Positions 44,961 to 53,734 of a stretch of DNA of 64,000 nucleotides are shown in pieces (within the stretch, counting starts at the first letter, position 1; each line of letters opens with the position of its first letter). A model generated the notes under the pieces. It saw nothing but the letters and a program-made list of their open reading frames with translations, was not told where the DNA came from and made no database searches. Origin of the DNA: Sutcliffiella halmapala (lineage in GTDB: Bacteria; Bacillota; Bacilli; Bacillales; Bacillaceae_I); the NCBI RefSeq assembly GCF_002019665.1, contig NZ_KV917375.1, positions 3,204,702 to 3,268,701 on the forward strand, written 5' to 3'. The position numbers were made by a program, and so were the translations under genes.

Positions 44961-45152
44961 ATGGCGAGAAGTAGCAACAAATTACTAGTTCCAGGTATTG
45001 AACAAGCTTTAGATCAAATCAAATATGAAATTGCTCAAGAATTTGGAGTCACTCTTGGGTCAGATACCGCTTCACGTTCGAACGGATCTGTTGGCGGAGA
45101 AATTACAAAACGCCTTGTAGCACAAGCACAATCTCAACTTAATGGTAAATAA
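44961..45152 (+). CDS. sspD: Alpha/beta-type small acid-soluble spore protein
   Basis: A 63-residue DNA-coating spore protein. Motifs are [22 protein letters not shown], which contains the GPR protease cleavage site (Glu-Phe in QEFGV), and [22 protein letters not shown] precedes the ATG. Its neighbours ktrD and sigI/rsgI match the B. subtilis sspD locus, hence the symbol; sequence alone would only say alpha/beta SASP. A sigma-G-like promoter lies upstream. Confidence 0.92.
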   Translation: MARSSNKLLVPGIEQALDQIKYEIAQEFGVTLGSDTASRSNGSVGGEITKRLVAQAQSQLNGK

Positions 45153-45169
45153 ACTAAATAAATTGGCTA

Positions 45170-45194
45170 AACCCAGAGTTATACACTCTGGGTT
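45170..45194 (+). terminator. sspD terminator
   Basis: AACCCAGAGT / ACTCTGGGTT, 10-base arms, 5-base loop, short T-rich tail. Confidence 0.85.
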
Positions 45195-45304
45195 CTTATT
45201 ATGAAAAATTTCACGAAACGTCAAGAAGACCCCAGTCGAAAGGAGTCTCCTTTGAATAAAACAATATCAAATATAATAATAGCAATTTCTAGCTAATACC
45301 CTAC

Positions 45305-46474
45305 TCAATTATTCTTGCGGTGTTCGCGATCTTTTCTTTCGTGTTTATTGTTGTTGGAGTTATGCTCTCTTCTCTCGTTCTGTTTTTTATTATCTTGCTT
45401 TCGGTCGTCTTTTCTTTCTTTCCACTCTTTATTCTCCGGCTTTCGGTCACCTTTTCTTTCTTTCCATTCTTTATTGTCGTGCTTTTGGTCACCGTTTTTT
45501 TCTTTCCATTCTTTTTTCATTTTATCCGGATTTTTTTTCCATTCTTCTCTTTTCTGCTCTCTATGCTCTTTCCTTTTTTCCTTTTCTTGTTTATATTTCT
45601 CTTTTTGCTCTTTAGTGAGATGATCGAAATTCTTATTTCTCTCTGTCTGTCGATCACGTGCTTTCTTATTCTCCACAATCCCATTATTTGAAGCTTTGTT
45701 TAAATCCTGGTTCTTTATTACATTTTGGGATCCATTAACATTTGAGCCTTGTGTTTCTGTGCTCTTTTCATCCTGTTTAGAAGTATTATCTGAATCTACA
45801 AGTTCTATGTTCTTTTCTTTTTGAACAAATTCCCCAGGTGAAATTCCCAGCTTTATAGCTTCCCCACGCTTTTCGCTAGTGGTTTCGATCATAGTTACAC
45901 TTATATCATCTATTTGAATTGTTTGGGAAATAGATAAAATTTCGGTTTGAATCTTCTTTTTCCAAGCTAAATTATCACTGTTACTTAGAACTGATGCAAT
46001 AATAACCTCACTACCAGAAGTTAAATAGCCCTGTTGGCGGATTATATCTAGTATCTGAGTGGAGACATTCATTAATCCTTCATTTTCCCAGTTCTGCAAG
46101 TTCTTTACTAGCTTCTTTCCTTCCTCGTTATACCCAACAATGGAAACCACTTGCATCTTTTTATTTAAACTAAGCTCTATGCTAGGGTTCACATCTAACG
46201 AAACATAGGCGTAAACTTGGTTATTCATATACTTAGGATAAAAAGAAAATAAAAGAATAGCAGCTGTTAGAACAGTAACGATGGCCCATCTTAATTTAAA
46301 AAAAGTTGCTAAACCCCTCTTTTTCATCTCTCTAGATGTATGCAAAGGAAAAAAAATGACTTCTTCCCCGATACCGACTTGCGTCTTTTGTTTTCTAGAT
46401 TTCAAAAACTCGCCTTCAGGGGTTAGCATTGTGACATAGTCATCATGAACTTCGAGCACAATCCCTTTTTTCAC
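45305..46474 (-). CDS. rsgI: Anti-sigma-I factor RsgI
   Basis: Membrane-anchored anti-sigma factor for SigI, 389 residues. The N-terminal RsgI domain (about 1-55: MKKGIVLEVHDDYVTMLTPE) binds SigI. There is one membrane segment at about 65-82 (WAIVTVLTAAILLFSFYP) and an extracellular region opening with VSLDVNPSIELSLNKKMQVV. The C-terminal third is extremely Lys/Glu/Arg-rich and contains three 14-residue repeats. No carbohydrate-binding module is visible. The GTG start overlaps sigI by 32 bases. Confidence 0.92.
   Translation of the reverse strand: MKKGIVLEVHDDYVTMLTPEGEFLKSRKQKTQVGIGEEVIFFPLHTSREMKKRGLATFFKLRWAIVTVLTAAILLFSFYPKYMNNQVYAYVSLDVNPSIELSLNKKMQVVSIVGYNEEGKKLVKNLQNWENEGLMNVSTQILDIIRQQGYLTSGSEVIIASVLSNSDNLAWKKKIQTEILSISQTIQIDDISVTMIETTSEKRGEAIKLGISPGEFVQKEKNIELVDSDNTSKQDEKSTETQGSNVNGSQNVIKNQDLNKASNNGIVENKKARDRQTERNKNFDHLTKEQKEKYKQEKEKRKEHREQKREEWKKNPDKMKKEWKEKNGDQKHDNKEWKERKGDRKPENKEWKERKDDRKQDNKKQNERREHNSNNNKHERKDREHRKNN
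45389..45514 (-). repeat. Three 42-bp tandem repeats in rsgI
   Basis: Encode KEWKEKNGDQKHDN, KEWKERKGDRKPEN and KEWKERKDDRKQDN in a row near the RsgI C-terminus. Clean period of 42 bases, likely variable in number between strains. Confidence 0.85.
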
Positions 46475-47216
46475 CCTTAATCGCCCCTTTTAAATAATCT
46501 TTCAAATATATATAATCCCCCGATAATATAATGGACACCGCTATTATGTATTTACGGTTGCGTTCTATTGTTTTTCTACTTACATTAACCAAACCTTCTA
46601 ATTGTTTCATTGGAAGCATTTTTTTCTCAAATAAATGTTTTTTCAATTCAAGGTTTTGAACTAATATAATCGCAACTTCAATAGCATTTTGTCTCGCGTC
46701 CGAATGTTTTGGTGAGCATTCAAGTAAGTCAGAAAAAGAAAGGCCAAATTCCTTTAGAACAGATTGGTAATAAGCTATTTCTTCTCTACGCTGTTCTTGA
46801 TCAATCTGTTTTTGAAATTCTTCCACTGATAATGTCGCTTCTATCTTATTGGAAGCATAATCATCTTGATCATCATCTTGATCTGACATCGTAATCGTCA
46901 TGTTTTTACTTTCTTTTCTTATATAGTCAATAACTCTTCTTTTTATAATTAACTCAGCAAAAGATAATAAGGAGCTTCCCTTATCTTTTGAATACTTTTC
47001 AATCGCTTCGTTAAAAGCTATTAATCCGATACTAAATTCATCATCTGTCTCATTTATATATCTTTTACAAACAGATGAAACGGCCTTTGCTATAAAAGGT
47101 TTATATTTATTAATTAAGTTATTTTGTAATTGAATGTTGCCAGCTTGAATTTCAAGTACTTCCTCTTCAAGAGACTTCGGGCGTCGTTTGCCGATTTTAA
47201 AAAATAGGCTCAGCAT
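46443..47216 (-). CDS. sigI: RNA polymerase sigma factor SigI
   Basis: Heat- and cell-wall-related sigma factor, 257 residues. The sigma-2 region has NNLINKYKPFIAKAVSSVCK and DEFSIGLIAFNEAIEKYS; the C-terminal region (FGLSFSDLLECSP, MKQLEGLVNVSRKTIERNRK) is the SigI-specific DNA-binding part. ATG at 47216 with AGGTG six bases upstream; a GTG three codons earlier overlaps that site. Operon with rsgI. Confidence 0.95.
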   Translation of the reverse strand: MLSLFFKIGKRRPKSLEEEVLEIQAGNIQLQNNLINKYKPFIAKAVSSVCKRYINETDDEFSIGLIAFNEAIEKYSKDKGSSLLSFAELIIKRRVIDYIRKESKNMTITMSDQDDDQDDYASNKIEATLSVEEFQKQIDQEQRREEIAYYQSVLKEFGLSFSDLLECSPKHSDARQNAIEVAIILVQNLELKKHLFEKKMLPMKQLEGLVNVSRKTIERNRKYIIAVSIILSGDYIYLKDYLKGAIKGEKRDCARSS

Positions 47217-47618
47217 TGGCCTCACCTCTCTCCCCCACTTATATATTAAATGAGTACTTGCCTCATTTTATAAGCTTTTTTTAAGAAGGAGGCTTTTTCA
47301 TTTTCAAGAAAAAGTCACCTGTCTATATATAAAGGTGCCGTTTTCTCTATAAAAAGTCAATGTTAAAACCTGTTAAGACAAAATTACCACTTTTTTATTG
47401 GAATAATTTTCTTGATTTAATAACTGTTACACCAAATTTTAAGTACTTTCCTCCTTTAGAATACGAGTTGAACATCTACTTACTCATCAAATGTTACGTG
47501 AATGTTTCATTTTTTTCGGGGGAGCAACAAAAAATATTTTTACACTACTTCAAAATACCTAAGGACTAAATAAAAAAACAGCCAATCTAATTACTAGAAT
47601 GACTGCTTTCTCCATTAC
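47217..47618. other. sigI leader region, no gene
   Basis: 402 bases. A hairpin CACCT / AGGTG at 47316-47337, followed on the minus strand by a T run, lies in the sigI leader and could attenuate it. An AT-rich open frame at 47360-47569 has no ribosome binding site and I do not call it. Confidence 0.5.
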
Positions 47619-48707
47619 TCAGCTAATATGCACATGCTTCATCTGGTCTAATTTATGCTGATTATAATAATTCACCATATTTTCTGCAGTAACTTGAAAA
47701 GGTGGACAATGTATTTTTCCTTTCGCTAAGATGTCAATGGCTTCGGAACAATCAAAGCTTCCTTTCCAAGTAAAGTAGTCTAATGCTTCTTTTTCCACTC
47801 TCAGCCATCTTCTTGCTGTCGGAAAACGCAAAAACTGTTTCGCTAAGGACAGTGGAATGGATCCCTTAGGAGCTTTCTTTAGGAGTATTTCCATCAATAA
47901 TGTGTAGGTTTCCCTTATTGTAATTCGATTAGGGTTCGTTAGATGAAGCGTTTTTCCTTCTGCCTCTTCTGTATGCGCCAGATAGGATGTAGCTTTTACT
48001 ATATAATCAATGGGGACAACATTAAACTCTGCCTCTCCCTTTCCCAAATGTGGAATTAACGGTAAGAACCTTAGAGAATAGAGGAAATTCAACATGAAAT
48101 ATGGCCCATCAAATTTCGTTGTTTCACCCGTTTGACTGTGCCCTTTGACAATACCAGGCCTTATAATCGTAAGTGGCAGATGTTCTTTCTCCTTATCAAC
48201 TATTAGTTCTGCTAAGTATTTTGTTTCCTCATAATGATTTTTAAAAGGATAAGGATGTTTTAATTCATTTTCGAAAATGATCCCTTCACGTAATCCTGCT
48301 ACATAGGCTGTACTGAAATAAACGAAACGTTTTAAAAAAGGTAAGCTTTTTATCCAATCTACTACATGTTTTGTTCCATTAACATTTACAAGACGAGCAA
48401 TTTCCTTTTTTACAGCCAAATCGTAGACTGCTGCTAAGTGAAAAACATAATTTACTTCACTTTTCAAAAGTTCAGCATCCACATTATTAAGCATTAAGTT
48501 AGGTTCTGTAATATCTCCTTCAATGAGGGTAATCGTGGTGTGAGGGTATTGTTGTTGAAGCTTTTGAATGATGGGAATTGCGGTACTTTTCATTCTTGGG
48601 AGTACTAATAAAAAGATATGATTGATTTCATTATTCTCCATTAATAAATTCACTACTAATTCTTTACAAATAAACCCTGGAAATCCTGTGAAAAAATACC
48701 CACTCAA
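47619..48707 (-). CDS. NAD(P)-dependent SDR reductase, acyl-CoA-reductase-like
   Basis: A 362-residue extended short-chain dehydrogenase. N-terminal cofactor motif FFTGFPGFICKELV, the strand-4 region VNYVFHLAAVYDL, the catalytic Tyr-Lys in HYEETKYLAELIV and the RPGIVKGHSQTGET segment resemble the male-sterility/NAD-binding-4 group. That group reduces fatty acyl thioesters or acts on isoprenoid or sugar substrates, so the reaction is open. The TTG at 48707 is preferred (AAGGGGG nine bases before). Confidence 0.72.
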   Translation of the reverse strand: MSGYFFTGFPGFICKELVVNLLMENNEINHIFLLVLPRMKSTAIPIIQKLQQQYPHTTITLIEGDITEPNLMLNNVDAELLKSEVNYVFHLAAVYDLAVKKEIARLVNVNGTKHVVDWIKSLPFLKRFVYFSTAYVAGLREGIIFENELKHPYPFKNHYEETKYLAELIVDKEKEHLPLTIIRPGIVKGHSQTGETTKFDGPYFMLNFLYSLRFLPLIPHLGKGEAEFNVVPIDYIVKATSYLAHTEEAEGKTLHLTNPNRITIRETYTLLMEILLKKAPKGSIPLSLAKQFLRFPTARRWLRVEKEALDYFTWKGSFDCSEAIDILAKGKIHCPPFQVTAENMVNYYNQHKLDQMKHVHIS

Positions 48708-48832
48708 AACATTTCCCCCTTCCATTATTTAAAATACTTGTCTCTTTTTTTCAGGATAAACTAACAAGGAGCACGAGTGAAGTGCTTTTTAATCGATGTG
48801 AAAAACTTTTAATGAGCTAGGTGATAATGGAC

Positions 48833-49720
48833 ATGCATACAATGTGGAAGGGCTCCATCAGCTTTGGGCTAGTTAACATTCCCATCAAGATGTTTTCGGC
48901 GACAGAAGATAAAGATATAAAGCTTCGTACATTGCATAAGGAATGCCATTCTCCGATAAAATACGAAAAGGTATGCCCTAACTGTGAAAAAGAAGTGGAA
49001 CAAAGTGACTTAGTTAAAGGATATGAATATGTAAAGGGCAAATATGTTATTTTGGATGACGAAGAGTTAAAGGAATTAAAAGAAGAGCATGAAGATAAAA
49101 GTGTGAAAATTATTGATTTTGTAAAGCTAGAAGAAATCGATCCAATTTATTTTAACCGCTCCTATTTTTTAGGACCAGGAGAAAATGGAAGTAAGGCTTA
49201 TACATTATTACGAGAAGCATTAGAAACTTCCAAGAAAATTGGAATAGCAGAAATTACGATTCGCTCTAAGAAACAACTAGCCATCGTTAGAGTCTATCGA
49301 GACTGTTTAATGATGGAAACGGTGCATTACCCAGATGAAGTGAGAGATGTAGGGGATGTACCTAGTGTCCCAGAGAAAACCAAAGTTAATGAACAGGAAC
49401 TGAAAACAGCCATCATGCTCATTGATCAATTGACTACTGAGTTTGACCCCGAAAAGTATCATGATGATTATCGTGAAGCTGTTTTAGCATTAATTGAGAG
49501 TAAAATAAATAATCAAGAGAATACAACGACACCTCAGCAAACAGCTGGTAAAACCAATGTGGTTGACCTTATGAGTGCTCTGCAAGCAAGTATTGAACGA
49601 ACAAAAGACCAAGAGCTAAAACCGACAAAAAAGAAAGCAGCAGTTAAAACGAAAGCTACAGTAACAAATAAAGAAGTTACCCCTAAAAAACGGACAACCC
49701 GTAAGAAGGCGAATAGCTAG
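48833..49720 (+). CDS. ku: Non-homologous end joining protein Ku
   Basis: Binds double-strand DNA ends and recruits LigD, mainly protecting spores. The 295-residue protein starts MHTMWKGSISFGLVNIPI, has the Ku core (Cys pair in VCPNCEKEV, YFLGPGENGSKAY, IRSKKQLAIVRVY) and a Lys-rich C-terminal DNA-binding tail (KPTKKKAAVKTKATVTNK). The start at 48833 matches the family; two ATG/GTG codons upstream are too close to AGGTG. ligD lies 0.7 kb downstream on the same strand. Confidence 0.95.
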   Translation: MHTMWKGSISFGLVNIPIKMFSATEDKDIKLRTLHKECHSPIKYEKVCPNCEKEVEQSDLVKGYEYVKGKYVILDDEELKELKEEHEDKSVKIIDFVKLEEIDPIYFNRSYFLGPGENGSKAYTLLREALETSKKIGIAEITIRSKKQLAIVRVYRDCLMMETVHYPDEVRDVGDVPSVPEKTKVNEQELKTAIMLIDQLTTEFDPEKYHDDYREAVLALIESKINNQENTTTPQQTAGKTNVVDLMSALQASIERTKDQELKPTKKKAAVKTKATVTNKEVTPKKRTTRKKANS

Positions 49721-49737
49721 CTGTTAGTCGCCTTCTT
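49703..49737. terminator. Bidirectional terminator between ku and the HAD gene
   Basis: AAGAAGGCGA / TCGCCTTCTT with a 15-base loop containing TAGCTAGCT; it overlaps the ends of both convergent genes. Confidence 0.85.
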
Positions 49738-50254
49738 TTTGAGCTTTCAGCCAGATAGCAGCTTCCAAAAGTGATGGAAAGTTGATATAGGCATCATTCA
49801 TACTCGAACCAATAAATATTGTTTTTGTACCAGCCGCTTTTCCTGCTAGGATATCGACATCTCTGTCACCAACCATATAGGAGGAAGCCAAGTCAATCTG
49901 ATACTTTATAGCTAAGTCTCCTAACATTTTGGGTCCAGGTTTTCGGCAAATGCACCCCTCATTCGGTTTGTGAATACATGCTGCAACTTCTTCAATTTTT
50001 CCACCAGCTGCTTTTATTTCCCCTACCATAAATTGATGAACATTTTCCAAAGCACTATGCTTCATAAACCCGAGTCCTACCCCACCTTGGTTGGTTACCA
50101 CAAAGATTTTGTAGCCTACTTCAGTTAATATTCTTATTCCTTCTTTTGCACCCGGGAGAAAATAAAAATCACTCGGTTTATTGACAAATTTCACCCTTTC
50201 CGACAACACCTCATTAATAACACCATCTCGATCCAAAAATACACCTTGATACAT
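49724..50254 (-). CDS. HAD-IIIA phosphatase, GmhB-like
   Basis: A 176-residue phosphatase with motif I FLDRDGVIN, motif II VVTNQGG, the GmhB-type zinc loop (CIHKPNEGCICRKP) and late motif SYMVGDRDVDILAGKAAG. Relatives dephosphorylate heptose or histidinol bisphosphates. No heptose pathway gene is seen here, so the substrate is unknown. It is inserted on the opposite strand between ku and ligD. Confidence 0.82.
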   Translation of the reverse strand: MYQGVFLDRDGVINEVLSERVKFVNKPSDFYFLPGAKEGIRILTEVGYKIFVVTNQGGVGLGFMKHSALENVHQFMVGEIKAAGGKIEEVAACIHKPNEGCICRKPGPKMLGDLAIKYQIDLASSYMVGDRDVDILAGKAAGTKTIFIGSSMNDAYINFPSLLEAAIWLKAQKEGD

Positions 50255-50291
50255 AAATTCACCTCATGAACATAGTTTCAGTTTTTTAGAA

Positions 50292-50321
50292 GCATATTAA
50301 AAAAGGAAAGAGGCCCTATTA
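50292..50321 (+). promoter_or_regulatory. Putative sigma-G promoter of ligD
   Basis: GCATA (50292-50296, perfect -35), 18 bases, CCTATTA (50315-50321, 6 of 7). Forespore expression of the ligD/ku repair system is known in B. subtilis. The distance to the start codon is about 100 bases. Confidence 0.55.
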
Positions 50322-50418
50322 GCCGCTAAAAGCAAATACTGTGTTTCTTACTATAAAAGCATTGAAAATAATAGCTAACTCAGAAACATAATAACCGTTT
50401 ATAGAAAGGATTATTACG

Positions 50419-52257
50419 ATGATTAAACCTATGCTTCCCACTCTACACCGTGATCCACCTATTGGAGAAGAATGGGTGTACGAAGTTAAATACGATGGCT
50501 TTCGTTGTATAGTTTTACTAGAAACACAAAAGATTACTCTTCAAAGTAGAAACGGAAACCATTTAAACAATCAGTTTCCCGAAATAATGGCATATCTGAA
50601 TACGTTATTAAACATAACTTACATCCAATCTCTTTTACCACTGACTTTAGATGGAGAACTTGCAATCCTCACCTCTAGCATGAAAGCAAATTTTTCCGCT
50701 ATTCAAAAGCGAGGGCGAACAAAGTCCAAAAGTACAATTAACACCTTAGCTACTACTAGTCCAGCAACACTCCTTATATTTGATATTTTAAGCAAAAATG
50801 GCGAAAAGCTTCATTCTCTTCCCTTTAATAAGCGGAAACAACAAGTGGAACAACTGTTCACTTTATTGGATCTCCCGCTTTCACCAAGATTCCCATCGTC
50901 CGTACCTTTTCAATACGTTCCATTTTTCAGAGATCCAAAAGATATTTGGACTGAGATAAATAAACATCACGGGGAGGGCATGCTTGCAAAAAAACGGAAC
51001 AGCACCTATCAATTTGGGAAGAGGACATTAGACTGGATAAAAATTAAAAATTTCAGAACTGCAACCTGCTTTATCACAGCTTATCAAAAAGATAACAGCT
51101 ATTTTCATGTAGGTGTTATGGATGGTACGTCCGTCATTACTATTGGGCTTTTTTCCCATGGACTAACCTCTGAAGAACGCCAAGCATTAGTTACTGTCAT
51201 AAAAGAAAACAGATATCAAGAAGATCATCAATATATGTATGTGCATCCTGGCATTTGTGTGGACTTATATTTTTTAGAACTTTCTCAAGATCAATTGCGT
51301 CAACCAGAATTTCGAAGATTTCGTTTTGATGTTCAAGTAAAAGAATGCTCTTTAGAGAACCTTAAAACCTCTAATTTAAATTTTCCAACTTCTGTTCCTA
51401 TTACACACCCAAAGAAGCCTTTATGGGAAGAACCACTTCTTACTAAGCTAGATTACTTACATTATTTATCCGAAGCGGCTCCTTATATTTTGCCTTTCCT
51501 AGAAGACCGTCTTCTTACTGTTATTCGTTTCCCGCATGGAATGCTTGGAGAAAGCTTTTATCAGAGAAACTGCCCGGATTATGCACCAGATTTTGTCGAG
51601 ACGTTCGATTCCGAAGGCATTCCATACATTGTCTGTAATAATCTTGAAACGCTTCTATGGCTTGGGAACCAGCTAGCTTTGGAGTTTCACATTCCTTTTC
51701 AAAAATCAAAAGCTTCTAAACCAAGTGAAATCGTCTTTGATCTTGATCCGCCATCTGATAAGTATTTCTCCGACGCTGTAGCGGCTGCACTCCTAATGAA
51801 AGAAGTATTTGATCAACTACAGCTATATTCTTTTGTCAAAACATCTGGAAGAAAAGGATTGCAAGTCTACATCCCCTTACCCAAAGAAACTTATACGTAT
51901 GAAGAGACAAGGAAGTTTACCGAATTTATGGCGGAATATCTTGTATCGAAAGAACCACATTTATTTACAATAGAACGCTTAAAGAAAAATCGTGGCACGA
52001 AAGTGTATGTTGACTTTATTCAACATGCAGAAGGAAAAACAATTATTGCACCATACTCATTAAGAGGGCATCATTTCCCTACCGTCGCAACTCCATTATT
52101 TTGGGAAGAAGTAAATCCTACACTAAGACCTGAGAGTTTTACTATATTCACTCTGTTGAAACGATTAAGCGAAAAAGGAGATCCTTTTCAACATTATTTT
52201 AAAATACAAGCACAGCAACCTTTCCAGCAGGTTCTCGACTTTTTAAAACGAGTATAG
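50419..52257 (+). CDS. ligD: DNA ligase D (ligase plus polymerase domains)
   Basis: End-joining enzyme of 612 residues, almost the length of B. subtilis LigD. The N-terminal ATP-dependent ligase has the adenylation motif YEVKYDGFRC (Lys24), LDGELAIL and GEGMLAKKRNS. The primase-like polymerase domain (about 330-610) has IVFDLDPPSDKYF (catalytic Asp pair), SGRKGLQVYIPLP and YVDFIQHAEGKTIIAPYSLRG. No phosphoesterase domain, as usual for Bacillus. Works with Ku. Confidence 0.95.
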   Translation: MIKPMLPTLHRDPPIGEEWVYEVKYDGFRCIVLLETQKITLQSRNGNHLNNQFPEIMAYLNTLLNITYIQSLLPLTLDGELAILTSSMKANFSAIQKRGRTKSKSTINTLATTSPATLLIFDILSKNGEKLHSLPFNKRKQQVEQLFTLLDLPLSPRFPSSVPFQYVPFFRDPKDIWTEINKHHGEGMLAKKRNSTYQFGKRTLDWIKIKNFRTATCFITAYQKDNSYFHVGVMDGTSVITIGLFSHGLTSEERQALVTVIKENRYQEDHQYMYVHPGICVDLYFLELSQDQLRQPEFRRFRFDVQVKECSLENLKTSNLNFPTSVPITHPKKPLWEEPLLTKLDYLHYLSEAAPYILPFLEDRLLTVIRFPHGMLGESFYQRNCPDYAPDFVETFDSEGIPYIVCNNLETLLWLGNQLALEFHIPFQKSKASKPSEIVFDLDPPSDKYFSDAVAAALLMKEVFDQLQLYSFVKTSGRKGLQVYIPLPKETYTYEETRKFTEFMAEYLVSKEPHLFTIERLKKNRGTKVYVDFIQHAEGKTIIAPYSLRGHHFPTVATPLFWEEVNPTLRPESFTIFTLLKRLSEKGDPFQHYFKIQAQQPFQQVLDFLKRV

Positions 52258-52308
52258 GATGGAAGGCAAATGGAAAAAATGGTTTTAAAATAGGAAAAGG
52301 TGATTCTT

Positions 52309-52584
52309 TTGCAATCTTTTGCCATCGTTCATCCCATTATCGAAATGGAACAAACCATCATATTAGAATTTATAGATGAAACTGAACCCATCGAAAGTAG
52401 ACGCTATCGACTTTTTCTACAGAAAAAATCATTACAGGAAATTAAGCTTATTGTTTATCGTCCTAAAAGAGATTTATGGCAGGATATCACAACGATGCTC
52501 TCCCCTTTTTATTTAGCATCATTAAGAAATATTTTATTAGATCAAATCGACATAAACCCAGAAAAAGAAAACGCCATTTCATAA
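52309..52584 (+). CDS. Hypothetical protein, 91 residues
   Basis: TTG start with AAAGG eight bases upstream; follows ligD by 51 bases. The sequence (M)QSFAIVHPIIEMEQTIILEF... with SRRYRLFLQKKSL and WQDITTMLSPF has no family I recognise. Mixed alpha/beta, no signal or membrane segment. A strong terminator follows at once, so it may be cotranscribed with ligD. Confidence 0.6.
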   Translation: MQSFAIVHPIIEMEQTIILEFIDETEPIESRRYRLFLQKKSLQEIKLIVYRPKRDLWQDITTMLSPFYLASLRNILLDQIDINPEKENAIS

Positions 52585-52623
52585 AAGCAAGCAAATATCT
52601 CTGAGGAGAATTGCTTGCTTTTT
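52583..52623 (+). terminator. Terminator of the ligD unit
   Basis: AAAAGCAAGCAA / TTGCTTGCTTTT, perfect 12-base arms, 16-base loop, followed by further T. Confidence 0.9.
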
Positions 52624-52666
52624 AATTTGTGTGTTTTTGATTCTATTTTCATGTGGTATGACTAGG

Positions 52667-52694
52667 ACAAACATTACTTGTAGTTCATAAGATA
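52667..52694 (+). promoter_or_regulatory. Putative sigma-K promoter of the first DUF4183 gene
   Basis: AC (52667-52668), 17 bases, CATAAGATA (52686-52694), matching the late mother-cell consensus AC-N16/17-CATANNNTA. A small hairpin (CTCAC / GTGAG) then leads into the ribosome binding site. Confidence 0.65.
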
Positions 52695-52736
52695 GGAGTG
52701 CGAGGTATATTCTCACAAAAGTGAGGGGGTGAAAAT

Positions 52737-53120
52737 ATGGCATTACAGCTTATGAAATTATTTGTAGGAGTTACTACCACCATTAGTATTGAACCAGAAT
52801 CGCAGAAGTTTTTTTATGTAACTACAGGTGAAACAGCAGCCGAAGCCACACTATCTATTGATACAAGCGACTTTTTTGATGATACAGGAGCCGTTCCCGT
52901 GGAACTGCCTGAAATAGAAACAGAAAACAGCTACTATAACGTTTATATCAATGGAGTTCTACAAATGGCGGGAATATCCACATATACACCTGGCCCTACA
53001 ACAACAGGTTCTCTTGATATTACTGTTCCGGAAGATTCCGAGCCTCTTTTAGCAGATACACCGATCGTGTTAGAGTTAATCATTTATTCTCCAACATCTG
53101 ATACAACGGTACTCACTTAA
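52737..53120 (+). CDS. DUF4183 protein (possible spore surface protein)
   Basis: A 127-residue, Thr/acid-rich, beta-type protein without Cys. It shows the DUF4183 pattern: an early SQKFFYVTTG, the central YYNVYINGVLQMAGISTYT and a late TPIVLELIIYSP. GAGGGGGTG precedes the ATG. It faces a second DUF4183 gene. DUF4183 proteins occur in spore formers, some fused to collagen-like exosporium proteins. A spore-surface role is inferred from family and promoter. Confidence 0.72.
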   Translation: MALQLMKLFVGVTTTISIEPESQKFFYVTTGETAAEATLSIDTSDFFDDTGAVPVELPEIETENSYYNVYINGVLQMAGISTYTPGPTTTGSLDITVPEDSEPLLADTPIVLELIIYSPTSDTTVLT

Positions 53121-53133
53121 TTCAATTAAGTAT

Positions 53134-53182
53134 TACCACTCCATCGCAAGTGACTTATTTTCCACCTGCGTTAGGAGTGGTA
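53134..53182. terminator. Bidirectional hairpin between the DUF4183 genes
   Basis: TACCACTCC / GGAGTGGTA with inner CGCA / TGCG pairing; located exactly between the two convergent genes. Confidence 0.75.
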
Positions 53183-53548
53183 GATTGTAATAAATTGCAC
53201 GATAATAGGCGCTCCCTGTATCGGAACATCCTCCGTTCTAAGTTCAAGAACCCCCTTTTTCACTACATAAGTTACAGGTGGCTGTAAGACTCCATTTATA
53301 AATAGATTCACATAAGATACTGTTGTCGGGTCCAGTATTCCACGATTTCCGTATTCAGTAAGTTCATGATCATTCGTATATACAGTTTGTACTCCATCCG
53401 AAATTGCATTGTATTGATATGTATCGACCTTTGCAACATTGGATGATTTTGTTATTGGAATACTCAAATGAATAACAGATGTTGAACTTACACAATCAAA
53501 CACTTTACGAACTTTGACTGTATGTGATTGTTTTTTTGAAAAAGTCAT
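53171..53548 (-). CDS. DUF4183 protein, second copy
   Basis: A 125-residue relative of the convergent neighbour. Shared landmarks are an aromatic-rich strand ([12 protein letters not shown]), [18 protein letters not shown] and [14 protein letters not shown] at the end, the same order as VYINGVLQ and PIVLELIIY in the first copy. Its N-terminus is basic ([13 protein letters not shown]) and has one Cys. It also has a sigma-K-like promoter, so both copies are probably made in the mother cell late in sporulation. Confidence 0.75.
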   Translation of the reverse strand: MTFSKKQSHTVKVRKVFDCVSSTSVIHLSIPITKSSNVAKVDTYQYNAISDGVQTVYTNDHELTEYGNRGILDPTTVSYVNLFINGVLQPPVTYVVKKGVLELRTEDVPIQGAPIIVQFITIYHS

Positions 53549-53591
53549 TTAAATCACCCTAACAAACATAATAGTAAATAAGTTCACTCTC

Positions 53592-53619
53592 TATCCTATG
53601 AAAAAAACAGCTAATCTGT
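53592..53619 (-). promoter_or_regulatory. Putative sigma-K promoter of the second DUF4183 gene
   Basis: On the minus strand AC (53618-53619), 17 bases, CATAGGATA (53592-53600). Same consensus and same spacing as the promoter of the convergent partner. Confidence 0.65.
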
Positions 53620-53715
53620 TCGCCGTCATACTCTTATTTTCCATTTTTTTATAGCACTATTTAGTTGGTGCTTGCCCTTCCTCAAAAACTAGAGCTTTTT
53701 TCCATATAAAAAAAA

Positions 53716-53734
53716 CACCCACTTACCGTGGGTG
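53716..53734 (-). terminator. Terminator of the YeiH-type gene
   Basis: CACCCAC / GTGGGTG with a 5-base loop, followed on the minus strand by T8, directly after the stop. Confidence 0.9.

Noticed and set aside
45315-45691. Long Ser/Phe/Leu-rich open frames on the plus strand
   Set aside because: Mirror image of the Lys/Glu-rich repeats of RsgI on the other strand.
47360-47569. 69-codon open frame on the plus strand in the sigI leader region
   Set aside because: No ribosome binding site, odd AT-driven composition, and no resemblance to a known protein.
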